Of a stretch of DNA of 64,000 bases, positions 38,674 to 46,086 are shown one piece after another. A model generated the notes under the pieces. The model was not told the origin of the DNA, did not search any database, and was given only the letters and a program-made list of their open reading frames with translations. The stretch comes from Planctomycetota bacterium. Its GTDB lineage: Bacteria; Planctomycetota; UBA1135. The stretch spans positions 620,001 through 684,000 of the forward strand of contig QQUA01000006.1 in NCBI GenBank assembly GCA_008501825.1, written 5' to 3'. The translations under genes were made by a program, and so were the position numbers. Numbering within the stretch: position 1 is the first letter of the stretch; each line of letters begins with the position of its first letter.

Positions 38674-40392
38674 ATGATTTCGATTGTCTGCCTAGCCACT
38701 TTCATCTTTGCTCCTCAGGACGTCCCTTTAGCTAGGGGAGCTTACCGAGGACCCTACGACGAAGTCCTTCGGGAACAAGCCGCCGCCGCCGAATCCGAGG
38801 ATTCGGAAAGCAAGGTGCTGCTCGATGCTTGGGATCGATGGGAATTCTGGTTCGAATTCCAAAGGGAAATCCTCTTCCGCGGCTTGATGGAGCGACCTGG
38901 GGCTGCGGTCCAGAATGACCGTTACGGTCCCGAAGATTGGGCTCTAGGTCGCCAGGAAGCCTTGGAAGTCGGACAACCGGTTCTCCTTCGAGCTTTGGAT
39001 TCCAAGTTCCCGGTCATTCGCGAAGCTGCGGCGCTGGCCTTGGGAAGAATGGGCTCCAACGCGGCGGTGAATCCTTTGAAGCGGGCCTTGGGCGATTCCA
39101 GTTCCCAAGTCCGACAGGCGGCCTTGCTTGGATTGGGATTGATCGGCGACGAAGATTCGGTGCTGGCCTTGGCCGGGGTGTTCCGGAATCCAAGCCATAC
39201 CGCCGGCATGCGAGCCTTTGCCGCCCTCGGCCTCGGCCTCAGCGGCCGGCCGGAAGCCGGTGATTTGGTCGACTCCTATCTGAAACGCAACTTGAAGCCC
39301 GACCGCGTGTACGGCGAGGAAGAGACCGTTCTGTCCGGAGCGGTTTGGGCGGCCGGCATCTTGCCAGCGCCGGGCCTGACCGTGACTCTGCTCCGCGGTG
39401 CGGAAGAGTTGCGGACCGGAGCCGCAAGTGGCTCGCGGAAATTGCGTACGGTCCTGTTTCAAGCCCTTGGCAACCGGCAAGACCGTTTGGCTCGTCCCTA
39501 TTTGATCGAGAGCTTGAACAGCCAGGACCTGGCCCAGCGGCGTTCGGCTGCCCTGGCTCTCGGCAGTCTCGGGGATCCGGCAGCGATTCCGGCCCTGCAG
39601 CGGGCTTTCCTGGCCGGAGGGGATCTGGAGACCCGGATGTTCGCGCTGCTCTCCGCCGGCCAGATCGGCGGACATCAGGCGGTGGCTTGGTTGAATCAAG
39701 TCGGCCCCGAGACGGTGAAACATCGGCAGCTCCGGTCCGCATGGAGCCTGGCGGTTGGCATGGCCCAGGTTGGCCCGGAGTTGGAAACACTGCGGATCGA
39801 ATTGACCGGCCATGAGCCGAATCAGGCAGGAGCGAAGGTGCGGCGAGATGAGGAACGCCTGCGGGGAGCGGTAGCCGTCGGGCTTGGCCTGTTCGGAGAT
39901 CGTCGAACCCTCGCCGACATCCAGGAATCCATGGCGGTGAAAGGGCTGGATCCTGACTTTGCCGGCTACCTGGCCATTGGGGCTGGAGCGCTCGGCGGCA
40001 GCCAAGCCACCCAGTACTTGTTGAAGCTTTCCAGGCAAGAAGGCAAGCAGGTCGATTTCACCCGCGGCCTGGTGTTGGGCTTGGGGCTGGTGAAAGATCC
40101 CCGGGCGGCGGCGGAAATCACTCGCTGCCTCCTGGAGGAAACTCATCCTGAAGTTCAGTGGGCGGCCTCCAGGGCCTTGGGATTGGTTCGCAGCCGAAAG
40201 GCTTTCCAAACCTTGATCACCGCTCTCAGCGAAGAGGGCGAAGTTCGCCGCGAACCGGAAAATTTAGCCGCCATGATTCGGGCGCTGGGTTTCCTCACCG
40301 ACGTGCGGCGCGGGGAATCAGTCGGGAGTTTCTTGCGCAACATGAATTACCGCCAGGACTTCCGCATGCTCCGCGTGCTCCGGGCCTATTAG
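38674..40392 (+). CDS. HEAT-repeat protein
   Basis: 572 residues. After an N-terminal hydrophobic segment (ISIVCLATFIFAPQ, probable signal peptide) the protein is a series of about ten HEAT/PBS-lyase-type helical repeats, for example VIREAAALALGRMG, VRQAALLGLGLIGDEDS, RRSAALALGSLGDPAAI, and PEVQWAASRALGLVRS. Such arrays are protein-interaction scaffolds and are abundant in Planctomycetota. No catalytic motif is seen. It stands alone between two hairpins and a small hypothetical gene. Confidence 0.78.
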   Translation: MISIVCLATFIFAPQDVPLARGAYRGPYDEVLREQAAAAESEDSESKVLLDAWDRWEFWFEFQREILFRGLMERPGAAVQNDRYGPEDWALGRQEALEVGQPVLLRALDSKFPVIREAAALALGRMGSNAAVNPLKRALGDSSSQVRQAALLGLGLIGDEDSVLALAGVFRNPSHTAGMRAFAALGLGLSGRPEAGDLVDSYLKRNLKPDRVYGEEETVLSGAVWAAGILPAPGLTVTLLRGAEELRTGAASGSRKLRTVLFQALGNRQDRLARPYLIESLNSQDLAQRRSAALALGSLGDPAAIPALQRAFLAGGDLETRMFALLSAGQIGGHQAVAWLNQVGPETVKHRQLRSAWSLAVGMAQVGPELETLRIELTGHEPNQAGAKVRRDEERLRGAVAVGLGLFGDRRTLADIQESMAVKGLDPDFAGYLAIGAGALGGSQATQYLLKLSRQEGKQVDFTRGLVLGLGLVKDPRAAAEITRCLLEETHPEVQWAASRALGLVRSRKAFQTLITALSEEGEVRREPENLAAMIRALGFLTDVRRGESVGSFLRNMNYRQDFRMLRVLRAY

Positions 40393-40512
40393 GCAAGGCC
40401 CAAGAGATCCCCAGCAGCTTGGGCGTCCGGTTTCATGGCGAAGACCGGGCGCCCTTTTTCCGTCGGCGTCGAAAGTCGGGGGGTATCCTTCCGGAAACAC
40501 CACGGAAGAGCC

Positions 40513-40980
40513 ATGCCGAACTTTCCTCATCTCCCGGATCAAAAGCTCTTCGATCCTCAGTATCGAAGCGAACTTCTAGGCAAGGTCGAAGCCTTGCTGC
40601 TGGTTTTGGAACGCACCCATGAAAAAGTTCTCGGCGGCATGCACGCTCCGGGATCGGATCACAATCGCTTGGCCAAAATATGCCACAACTTGGAACACAC
40701 TCTGGAAGTTTGCCGGCGGGCCAAAAAGCTGCTGAGCCATACTTGGAACGAAGATGTGGAGCCCGGCGAGCAAATGGAATTGCGTTATGCCCTGGCTGAT
40801 TTACGAGCCCAACTCGGAATGGCTCCCCACCGCACCATGAATTACCGGGAATACATCGAAATTCAGCACATGCAGGAATTTCGCCGCTTTCAAACCCTTG
40901 GCCCGATCCAAAGACAGGAACTTTTGGACGCCGACTTGGACACTCTTTGCGCCCGCTTAGCGCGCACCAAGGTTTCTTGA
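40513..40980 (+). CDS. Hypothetical helical protein
   Basis: 155 residues from ATG 40513, preceded by GGAAGAG; the open frame runs further upstream without protein-like composition. All-helical and charged, containing CHNLEHTLEVCRRAKKLLSH and MNYREYIEIQHMQEF-type segments (shown in part). No signal peptide or membrane segment. No family recognised. Confidence 0.55.
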   Translation: MPNFPHLPDQKLFDPQYRSELLGKVEALLLVLERTHEKVLGGMHAPGSDHNRLAKICHNLEHTLEVCRRAKKLLSHTWNEDVEPGEQMELRYALADLRAQLGMAPHRTMNYREYIEIQHMQEFRRFQTLGPIQRQELLDADLDTLCARLARTKVS

Positions 40981-41006
40981 CCTAATTTAGTCTTGAAGTT
41001 TGAACT

Positions 41007-41861
41007 TCAGCAGCCCCAATCGCGGGCGTAGCGGAAGTCAAGATTCATCGTTCGATGAGCCAGCTTGGCAATTAAAGGCGGCCGTCTTTTGTATTGGTTG
41101 CGTTGCACCAGAGCGCTGACCTTTTGACAAAAGGACGGCGAAAAGCCGGCTTGAATCAACTTTTCCTCGGGATAGCGGCGGTCGATGGCCAAGTGCAATA
41201 AACTGTCGACTTCGTCGTAAGAAAAGCCCAGTTCTTGCTCATCGGTTTGGCCTTGCCACAAATCGGCCGTTGGTGGCCGGTCGATAATCGCTTGGGGAAC
41301 TCCAAGGTGGCGCGACAAGGCCACCACTTGGCTCTTGTATAGATCCCCGATCGGATTGATGGCGGAAGCCATGTCGCCGAAAATGGTGCCGTAGCCGAGC
41401 AGCAACTCGGTTTTATTACTGGTACCCAAAACCAAAGCCCGCTTGCGGGCGGAATAATCGTAAAGAACGATCATGCGGGTGCGGGCCATGATGTTGCCTT
41501 TGCGAAGCCGGACCGCGGCGTCCTCGGAATCGTTTAAATCACCGGCCGCCGATAAGTGAGCGTCAGCCATCGGCGAAATGTCCACTTCGATGAGTTCGGC
41601 GCCGGCATTGGCCGCCGATTGCCGGGCCAAGAACAAGCTGGCCGGGTCGCTTCCCCGGTATGGCATGGCTATGGCGGTGACTCGATCCTGACCGAAGGCG
41701 CGAACTGCCAGCTCCAGGACCAGGGCGGAATCGATTCCGCCGCTCAAGCCTAAAACCGCATGTTGAAATCCGACTTTGGAAGCTTCTTCCCGCAAAAAGG
41801 CGGTCAAAACTCGAGTGGCCAACTCGACGTTGCAACCGGGCGGCGGCGGAATTCGGCTCAC
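41007..41861 (-). CDS. nadE: NAD+ synthase (NadE, synthetase domain only)
   Basis: 284 residues. ATP-pyrophosphatase P-loop LGLSGGIDSA at residues 37-46, then GNIMARTRMIVLYD, GTSNKTELLLGYGT and the PTADLWQGQTDEQELG segment, all typical of NadE, which amidates deamido-NAD+. It lacks the N-terminal glutaminase domain of the fused form; a separate nitrilase gene directly upstream overlaps it by 4 nt and should supply ammonia from glutamine. Last gene of a four-gene minus-strand run. Confidence 0.9.
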   Translation of the reverse strand: MSRIPPPPGCNVELATRVLTAFLREEASKVGFQHAVLGLSGGIDSALVLELAVRAFGQDRVTAIAMPYRGSDPASLFLARQSAANAGAELIEVDISPMADAHLSAAGDLNDSEDAAVRLRKGNIMARTRMIVLYDYSARKRALVLGTSNKTELLLGYGTIFGDMASAINPIGDLYKSQVVALSRHLGVPQAIIDRPPTADLWQGQTDEQELGFSYDEVDSLLHLAIDRRYPEEKLIQAGFSPSFCQKVSALVQRNQYKRRPPLIAKLAHRTMNLDFRYARDWGC

Positions 41862-42757
41862 CGGATTTGTTCTCGATCGTTTTCTTCGTTCCTTTGAGCT
41901 TGCAAGGCGTCCCGGTCGTCCAGGATTCGAGCCAATTGGCGCCGAACCAAATCCGGATGGGAGTCGCGAAGCAAGGGAGTGAAGATTCGGGCGCGGCGAA
42001 CCGGGTCCGATTCGATTCGGTGCAACAGCAAAGATTCAACTTCCCCTTCGGCTTCCGCCAGCGGGTGACCGAATGGGCTGATGACCAAGGAGCCGCCCCA
42101 ATACATGGCGCCGTCTTCGAAGCCGACCCGGTTGCAATAAAGGCTCCAGCATTGATGTTGAATCGAATGTGCGGATAACAAAACCCGCCACATTCTTTGC
42201 GAAGCCAACTCGGCCGCATCGGTGTCCACTCCCCGCGCCGGCGAAGTGGAGGGGACCATTAAGACCTGGACGCCTTGTAGAAAATGCAGCCAGGCGGAAG
42301 TCGGATGCCAGGCGTCCTCGCAAATCATCAAGCCTAAATCTCCAAGGCGACTTGAAATCTTTTCGAAGCTGGTTCCGGAAGCGAAGTAACGCCCTTCTTC
42401 GAAGATGCCGTAATCCGGCAAGTGCACCTTTCGGTGGACGTGCAATATGCGGCCGCCTTCGGCGAACACCATGCTATTGAAAAACTGGTGGTCGCGACTT
42501 TCTTCGACCATGCCGAAAACCAAACTGCAATCGCTGCTGCGGGCGACCAAGTCTTGAACCCGAGGATCTTCCAAGCCCATGGCCACATCTTGGGTCAGAT
42601 CCTTGAGCATATAACCGGTCAGGGACAACTCCGGAAACAACACCAAGTCAGCCTTGGCTTCCAAGGCCCGGTCCAGCCATTGATGATGGCTTTCGAAGTT
42701 GCGTTCCAGGTTGCCCAGAGTCGGGTTGCTTTGGCACAGGGCGGCGAGGAAGTCCAT
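41858..42757 (-). CDS. Nitrilase-family amidohydrolase, probable glutaminase partner of NadE
   Basis: 299 residues of the carbon-nitrogen hydrolase fold with its triad: Glu43 (FPELSLTGY), Lys110 (HRKVHLPDYG) and Cys146 (MICEDAWHP). YGIFEEGRYF and the CEDAWH context match the glutaminase domain of fused NAD synthetases, and the 4-nt overlap with nadE supports a split two-subunit enzyme. It starts 7 nt after the MoxR gene. Confidence 0.85.
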   Translation of the reverse strand: MDFLAALCQSNPTLGNLERNFESHHQWLDRALEAKADLVLFPELSLTGYMLKDLTQDVAMGLEDPRVQDLVARSSDCSLVFGMVEESRDHQFFNSMVFAEGGRILHVHRKVHLPDYGIFEEGRYFASGTSFEKISSRLGDLGLMICEDAWHPTSAWLHFLQGVQVLMVPSTSPARGVDTDAAELASQRMWRVLLSAHSIQHQCWSLYCNRVGFEDGAMYWGGSLVISPFGHPLAEAEGEVESLLLHRIESDPVRRARIFTPLLRDSHPDLVRRQLARILDDRDALQAQRNEENDREQIR

Positions 42758-42764
42758 GCAGCAA

Positions 42765-43748
42765 TTAACGGATCGGGAAGCGTTGAGCCAGGGTTTGGAT
42801 CAAAGCGTCCGGATCGGAGCCGGCAGCCCGAGCTTCGTATCGTAAGACCAAGCGATGGCGAAGGGCAGGGGCGAGGCAACGGTTCAAGTCTTGCGGGGAA
42901 ACGTGAGCGCGTCCGGCCATTACCGCCAGCGCTCTTGCTCCAGCCAGGATGGCGCGTCCGGCTCGAGGACTGGCGCCGAATCGGACTTGGTCGCGGACTT
43001 CAGCCAAGGCCTCGGGATGATGCGGATGACTGGCTCGAATGATTTGGGCCAAAGTCCGGACAAAGGGTTCGGGAACCACGATTTGCCTTACCAAGGCGAA
43101 GAGCTCATCCATGTCATCTTCCGAAAACAGAGCTTCGCCCCGTTCTCGAAAATTTTCTTCCGGAAGCATCAGGATCCTTTCCAAGGTGGATTGATCCGGC
43201 TCCCGGACCAAGAGCTGAAATTGGAAGCGATCCAGTTGAGCTTCCGGTAGGGGATAAGTGCCTTCCAATTCGATTGGATTTTGAGTCGCAGCGACGAAAA
43301 AGAGCTTACCTAGGGAGTGGCTGCGGCCGCCGGCGGTGACCTGACGCTCCTCCATGGCTTCCAGCAAAGCGGATTGAGTTCGCGGCGTGGCGCGGTTGAT
43401 TTCGTCGGCTAAAAACAAATGGCAAAACACCGGCCCGGGTAAAAACCGGAACTTTTTCTTGCCCTCGATTTCATCCAAGACTTCGCCGCCGGTAATGTCT
43501 CCGGGCATCAAATCCGGCGTGCACTGAACGCGTCCAAAATCCAGGCCCAAAAACTGCGCCATGGATCGAACCAGCATGGTCTTGCCCAAGCCTGGGGCCC
43601 CTTCGATCAAAATGTGCCCGCCGCTTAACCAAGCTGAGATGGCTAAGTCAATAGTTTCGGAATCACCGAGATAGCGTTCCGCCAGCTTTGTTTTCAACGT
43701 AGCGATGTGCTCGGCGGCTCGTTCAAGTTCCAAGGGCAAGTCTCGCAA
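42765..43748 (-). CDS. MoxR-family AAA+ ATPase
   Basis: 327 residues. Walker A GAPGLGKT at 50-57, Walker B FLADEINRA with Asp115-Glu116, and the MoxR signature QCTPDLMPGDITG. MoxR ATPases act as chaperones with VWA-domain partners to mature metal enzymes or envelope complexes; no VWA or DUF58 gene is adjacent here, so its partner is unknown. Its ATG immediately follows the stop of the HAD gene. Confidence 0.88.
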   Translation of the reverse strand: MRDLPLELERAAEHIATLKTKLAERYLGDSETIDLAISAWLSGGHILIEGAPGLGKTMLVRSMAQFLGLDFGRVQCTPDLMPGDITGGEVLDEIEGKKKFRFLPGPVFCHLFLADEINRATPRTQSALLEAMEERQVTAGGRSHSLGKLFFVAATQNPIELEGTYPLPEAQLDRFQFQLLVREPDQSTLERILMLPEENFRERGEALFSEDDMDELFALVRQIVVPEPFVRTLAQIIRASHPHHPEALAEVRDQVRFGASPRAGRAILAGARALAVMAGRAHVSPQDLNRCLAPALRHRLVLRYEARAAGSDPDALIQTLAQRFPIR

Positions 43749-44471
43749 TCAAGGTTCAACGTGGGCCGGCTGATCCACCAGGGGCAATAAGGCCGATAGA
43801 TCGGCGACCACCGGAACACCGTCAGGAGTGGAGCCGTTGGCGACACCTTCACGATCCAAGAGCGCGGCTCGCAAGCCGGCGCCCAAAGCGCCGCGGACGT
43901 CCATTTCCAAGTTGTTGCCGACGTGAAGCGTTTGTTCGGCCGGAACGCCGCCACGGAAGAGGGCCCGTTCGAAAATAGCCCGATCCGGCTTTTCGGCCCG
44001 AAGCTCGGCGCTGGCAACAATGAAGTGAACGTGGTCAGCGATGCCGAGGTGGCGACAAAGTTCAGGTAGGTGTTCGGACCAGTTGGAAACGATCCCGGTG
44101 ACCAAACCCAACTGGTGCAATTGGCTCAAAACGTCCAAAACTTCCGGGTAAAGTTGATAACTGGCCGGGTTTTGAAAATGATCGAGGAGTCGTTGCTGGG
44201 CCTTTCCCATAGAAGGAGGGGGAACTTGCAATTCCGCAAGAACTTTTTGATTAAATGCCCGGAACCAGGAAAGGCTGAAGCGAAAATGACCGTCAATAGA
44301 ATGAGGCAATTCCTGAAACGCCAACTCCATGGCCGTTCGACTGCTTTCCGTCTCGGCGCTACCGCCCGCGTCCATAGCAAACCTGGCGTACACCGCAGCA
44401 CGGTCTTCACGTTCGTGGAATAAGGTCTTGCCGGCATCGAGGAAGACGGCGCGAATGGAAGCGTTGGCCAT
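43749..44471 (-). CDS. HAD-superfamily hydrolase (HDHD3-like)
   Basis: 240 residues. Motif I is FLDAGKTLF (Asp12 nucleophile; the usual second Asp is Gly, as in HDHD3/dREG-2-like members), motif II GIVSNW, motif III with EKPDRAIFERAL and motif IV HVGNNLEMDVRGALGAGLR. Probably a small phosphatase; the missing acid/base Asp in motif I makes its activity uncertain. First gene of the minus-strand run leading to nadE. Confidence 0.82.
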   Translation of the reverse strand: MANASIRAVFLDAGKTLFHEREDRAAVYARFAMDAGGSAETESSRTAMELAFQELPHSIDGHFRFSLSWFRAFNQKVLAELQVPPPSMGKAQQRLLDHFQNPASYQLYPEVLDVLSQLHQLGLVTGIVSNWSEHLPELCRHLGIADHVHFIVASAELRAEKPDRAIFERALFRGGVPAEQTLHVGNNLEMDVRGALGAGLRAALLDREGVANGSTPDGVPVVADLSALLPLVDQPAHVEP

Positions 44472-44516
44472 GATGTGGAAGTGGGGGAAGCGAATTGTAC
44501 CGCCCCCGGCTAGAAT

Positions 44517-45764
44517 ATGTCCCGGCCTCGGTTTCCCGACCTTGCCGGATTTCAGGGAGCAAAAAACGTGGCATCAGGCAACTTTTCGCAGTTTTGGCGG
44601 CTGCTTTGGCCGCTGGCGGTGACTTGGCTTCCGTGTGGGTGCGGTCTCGCCGATGAACTTCCTCCCTTTTTTGGTGAGGTGGAAGGGCGAGGCGAAGCGA
44701 CTGCCGGAAACCAAGAACCAGAGCAAGCCGTTGATTCGGCGGTAGCCGAGCAGTTCTCCTTTCTGCCGGTGCAATTGCATCCTCCTGCACCTAGCTGGCT
44801 GAAAATTCAAACTTACTCTGCGGCCCTGGACGCTCTGCGGATCGGTCAAGCCAGACAGGCGGCGATTACTTTGGAGCAAGCGCGGCGCGATCGTTTGCAG
44901 GATCCCGACTGGGCCGCCCTGCACGCGTGGGCGCTTTTGGAAATGGGAGAGAGAGAGGCGGCTTTGGAGTTGGCGGTGACCAGCCAAGCCGAATTCGGAA
45001 TCGCCGCCTCGGAATCGTCGGAAGGCATGGTGCTGCCCCGCCATGAGGGCTTGGTGTTCGTGGAAGCCAACGCTCAATATTTGTTGGGCAATTTGAAAAC
45101 CGCGGATCCTTTGATTCAGGAAGCTTTGGAATGGCGTCCCTCGGATCCGCTTTTGTTGCAACGGGGAGCTCGTTGCGCTCTGGCCGCTTCCGACGGCGCC
45201 CGCGCCGTCGATTTACTGGACCGTTTGGTTTTGTTGCAACCGATTAGTCGCGATCTGAGTTTGTTGCGGGCCCGAGCCTTGAGCCAGGCGCAACGTTACG
45301 AAGCGGCGATGCAGCTTTATGACCGCCTTTTATTGGAAGATCGCAACAACCCTTCCCTTTGGAATGAAGCCGGAGTTACTGCATTCGACCATGCTTTTCA
45401 AAACAAGCAGCCGGAAGGATTCGCCAAGTCCGCGAGCTATTTTTCCCGGGCCTTGGATTTGAATCCGCAGGATGCCCGAGTGCAGTTTCACCTCGGTTGC
45501 GCTTTGGATTGGGGGGAGCGGAAATCGGAGGCGGAACAGGCCTATCATCGGGCAATCGAATTGCGTCCCGGCTACATGGAGGCGGTGGAGAATTTGGTGG
45601 ACTTGTTGGAAATGAAAGGTGACCTGGAAACCGCCCGCAAGGTCTTGACCGAGCAATTGCGCCAGCCGCTGACCGCAGAAGAATTGCAACGCACCCGGGC
45701 CCGGTTGTTGCACCTCGGGGAAAAGCCGGTGACTGCGGAAGGCCGCGGCAAGCCTTTAGAATGA
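44517..45764 (+). CDS. TPR-repeat lipoprotein
   Basis: 415 residues from ATG 44517; GTG 44568 would start a cleaner lipoprotein signal (LAVTWLPCGC) and may be the true start. Tetratricopeptide repeats cover about residues 90-400, for example ALHAWALLEMGEREAALELA, VQFHLGCALDWGERKSEAEQAYHRAIELRPGY-type units (shown in part). Likely an envelope protein-interaction scaffold. Confidence 0.75.
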   Translation: MSRPRFPDLAGFQGAKNVASGNFSQFWRLLWPLAVTWLPCGCGLADELPPFFGEVEGRGEATAGNQEPEQAVDSAVAEQFSFLPVQLHPPAPSWLKIQTYSAALDALRIGQARQAAITLEQARRDRLQDPDWAALHAWALLEMGEREAALELAVTSQAEFGIAASESSEGMVLPRHEGLVFVEANAQYLLGNLKTADPLIQEALEWRPSDPLLLQRGARCALAASDGARAVDLLDRLVLLQPISRDLSLLRARALSQAQRYEAAMQLYDRLLLEDRNNPSLWNEAGVTAFDHAFQNKQPEGFAKSASYFSRALDLNPQDARVQFHLGCALDWGERKSEAEQAYHRAIELRPGYMEAVENLVDLLEMKGDLETARKVLTEQLRQPLTAEELQRTRARLLHLGEKPVTAEGRGKPLE

Positions 45765-45807
45765 TCCCCCCTTTGATGGCCCCCCCCTTGGACTGGCACG
45801 CACCATC

Positions 45808-46050
45808 ATGAACGACGACCTCAATCCCAACGGAAGCTTCCAATCCCAAGACTGGTTCGACTTGCAACCGGAATTGCGCCTGGTCGAAGGCCGTTGGATC
45901 GCTTTCTCCAAGCAAGAGCATGCCTCCAGCTCTCTGCACCAAGGGGAGCGCAAGCCGACTTCCTTGGCCGAGAAAAAAGCGTGGGAAGCCGAGGCCAAGG
46001 CTGCCGAGGCCGCCGCCAAGGAAGAAGGGGACGGCGCCGACGAAAGCTGA
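45808..46050 (+). CDS. Small hypothetical protein with Ala/Lys/Glu-rich tail
   Basis: 80 residues. The N-terminal half (NPNGSFQSQDWFDLQPELRL) looks structured; the C-terminal half is a charged helix of repeated AEAKAAEAAAKEE type. No signal or membrane segment and no family. It follows the TPR gene by 43 nt and converges with the next large gene. Confidence 0.5.
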   Translation: MNDDLNPNGSFQSQDWFDLQPELRLVEGRWIAFSKQEHASSSLHQGERKPTSLAEKKAWEAEAKAAEAAAKEEGDGADES

Positions 46051-46086
46051 TTTTCGACTCGGCTCCGTCAGCCGAGCCGGCCAGTT

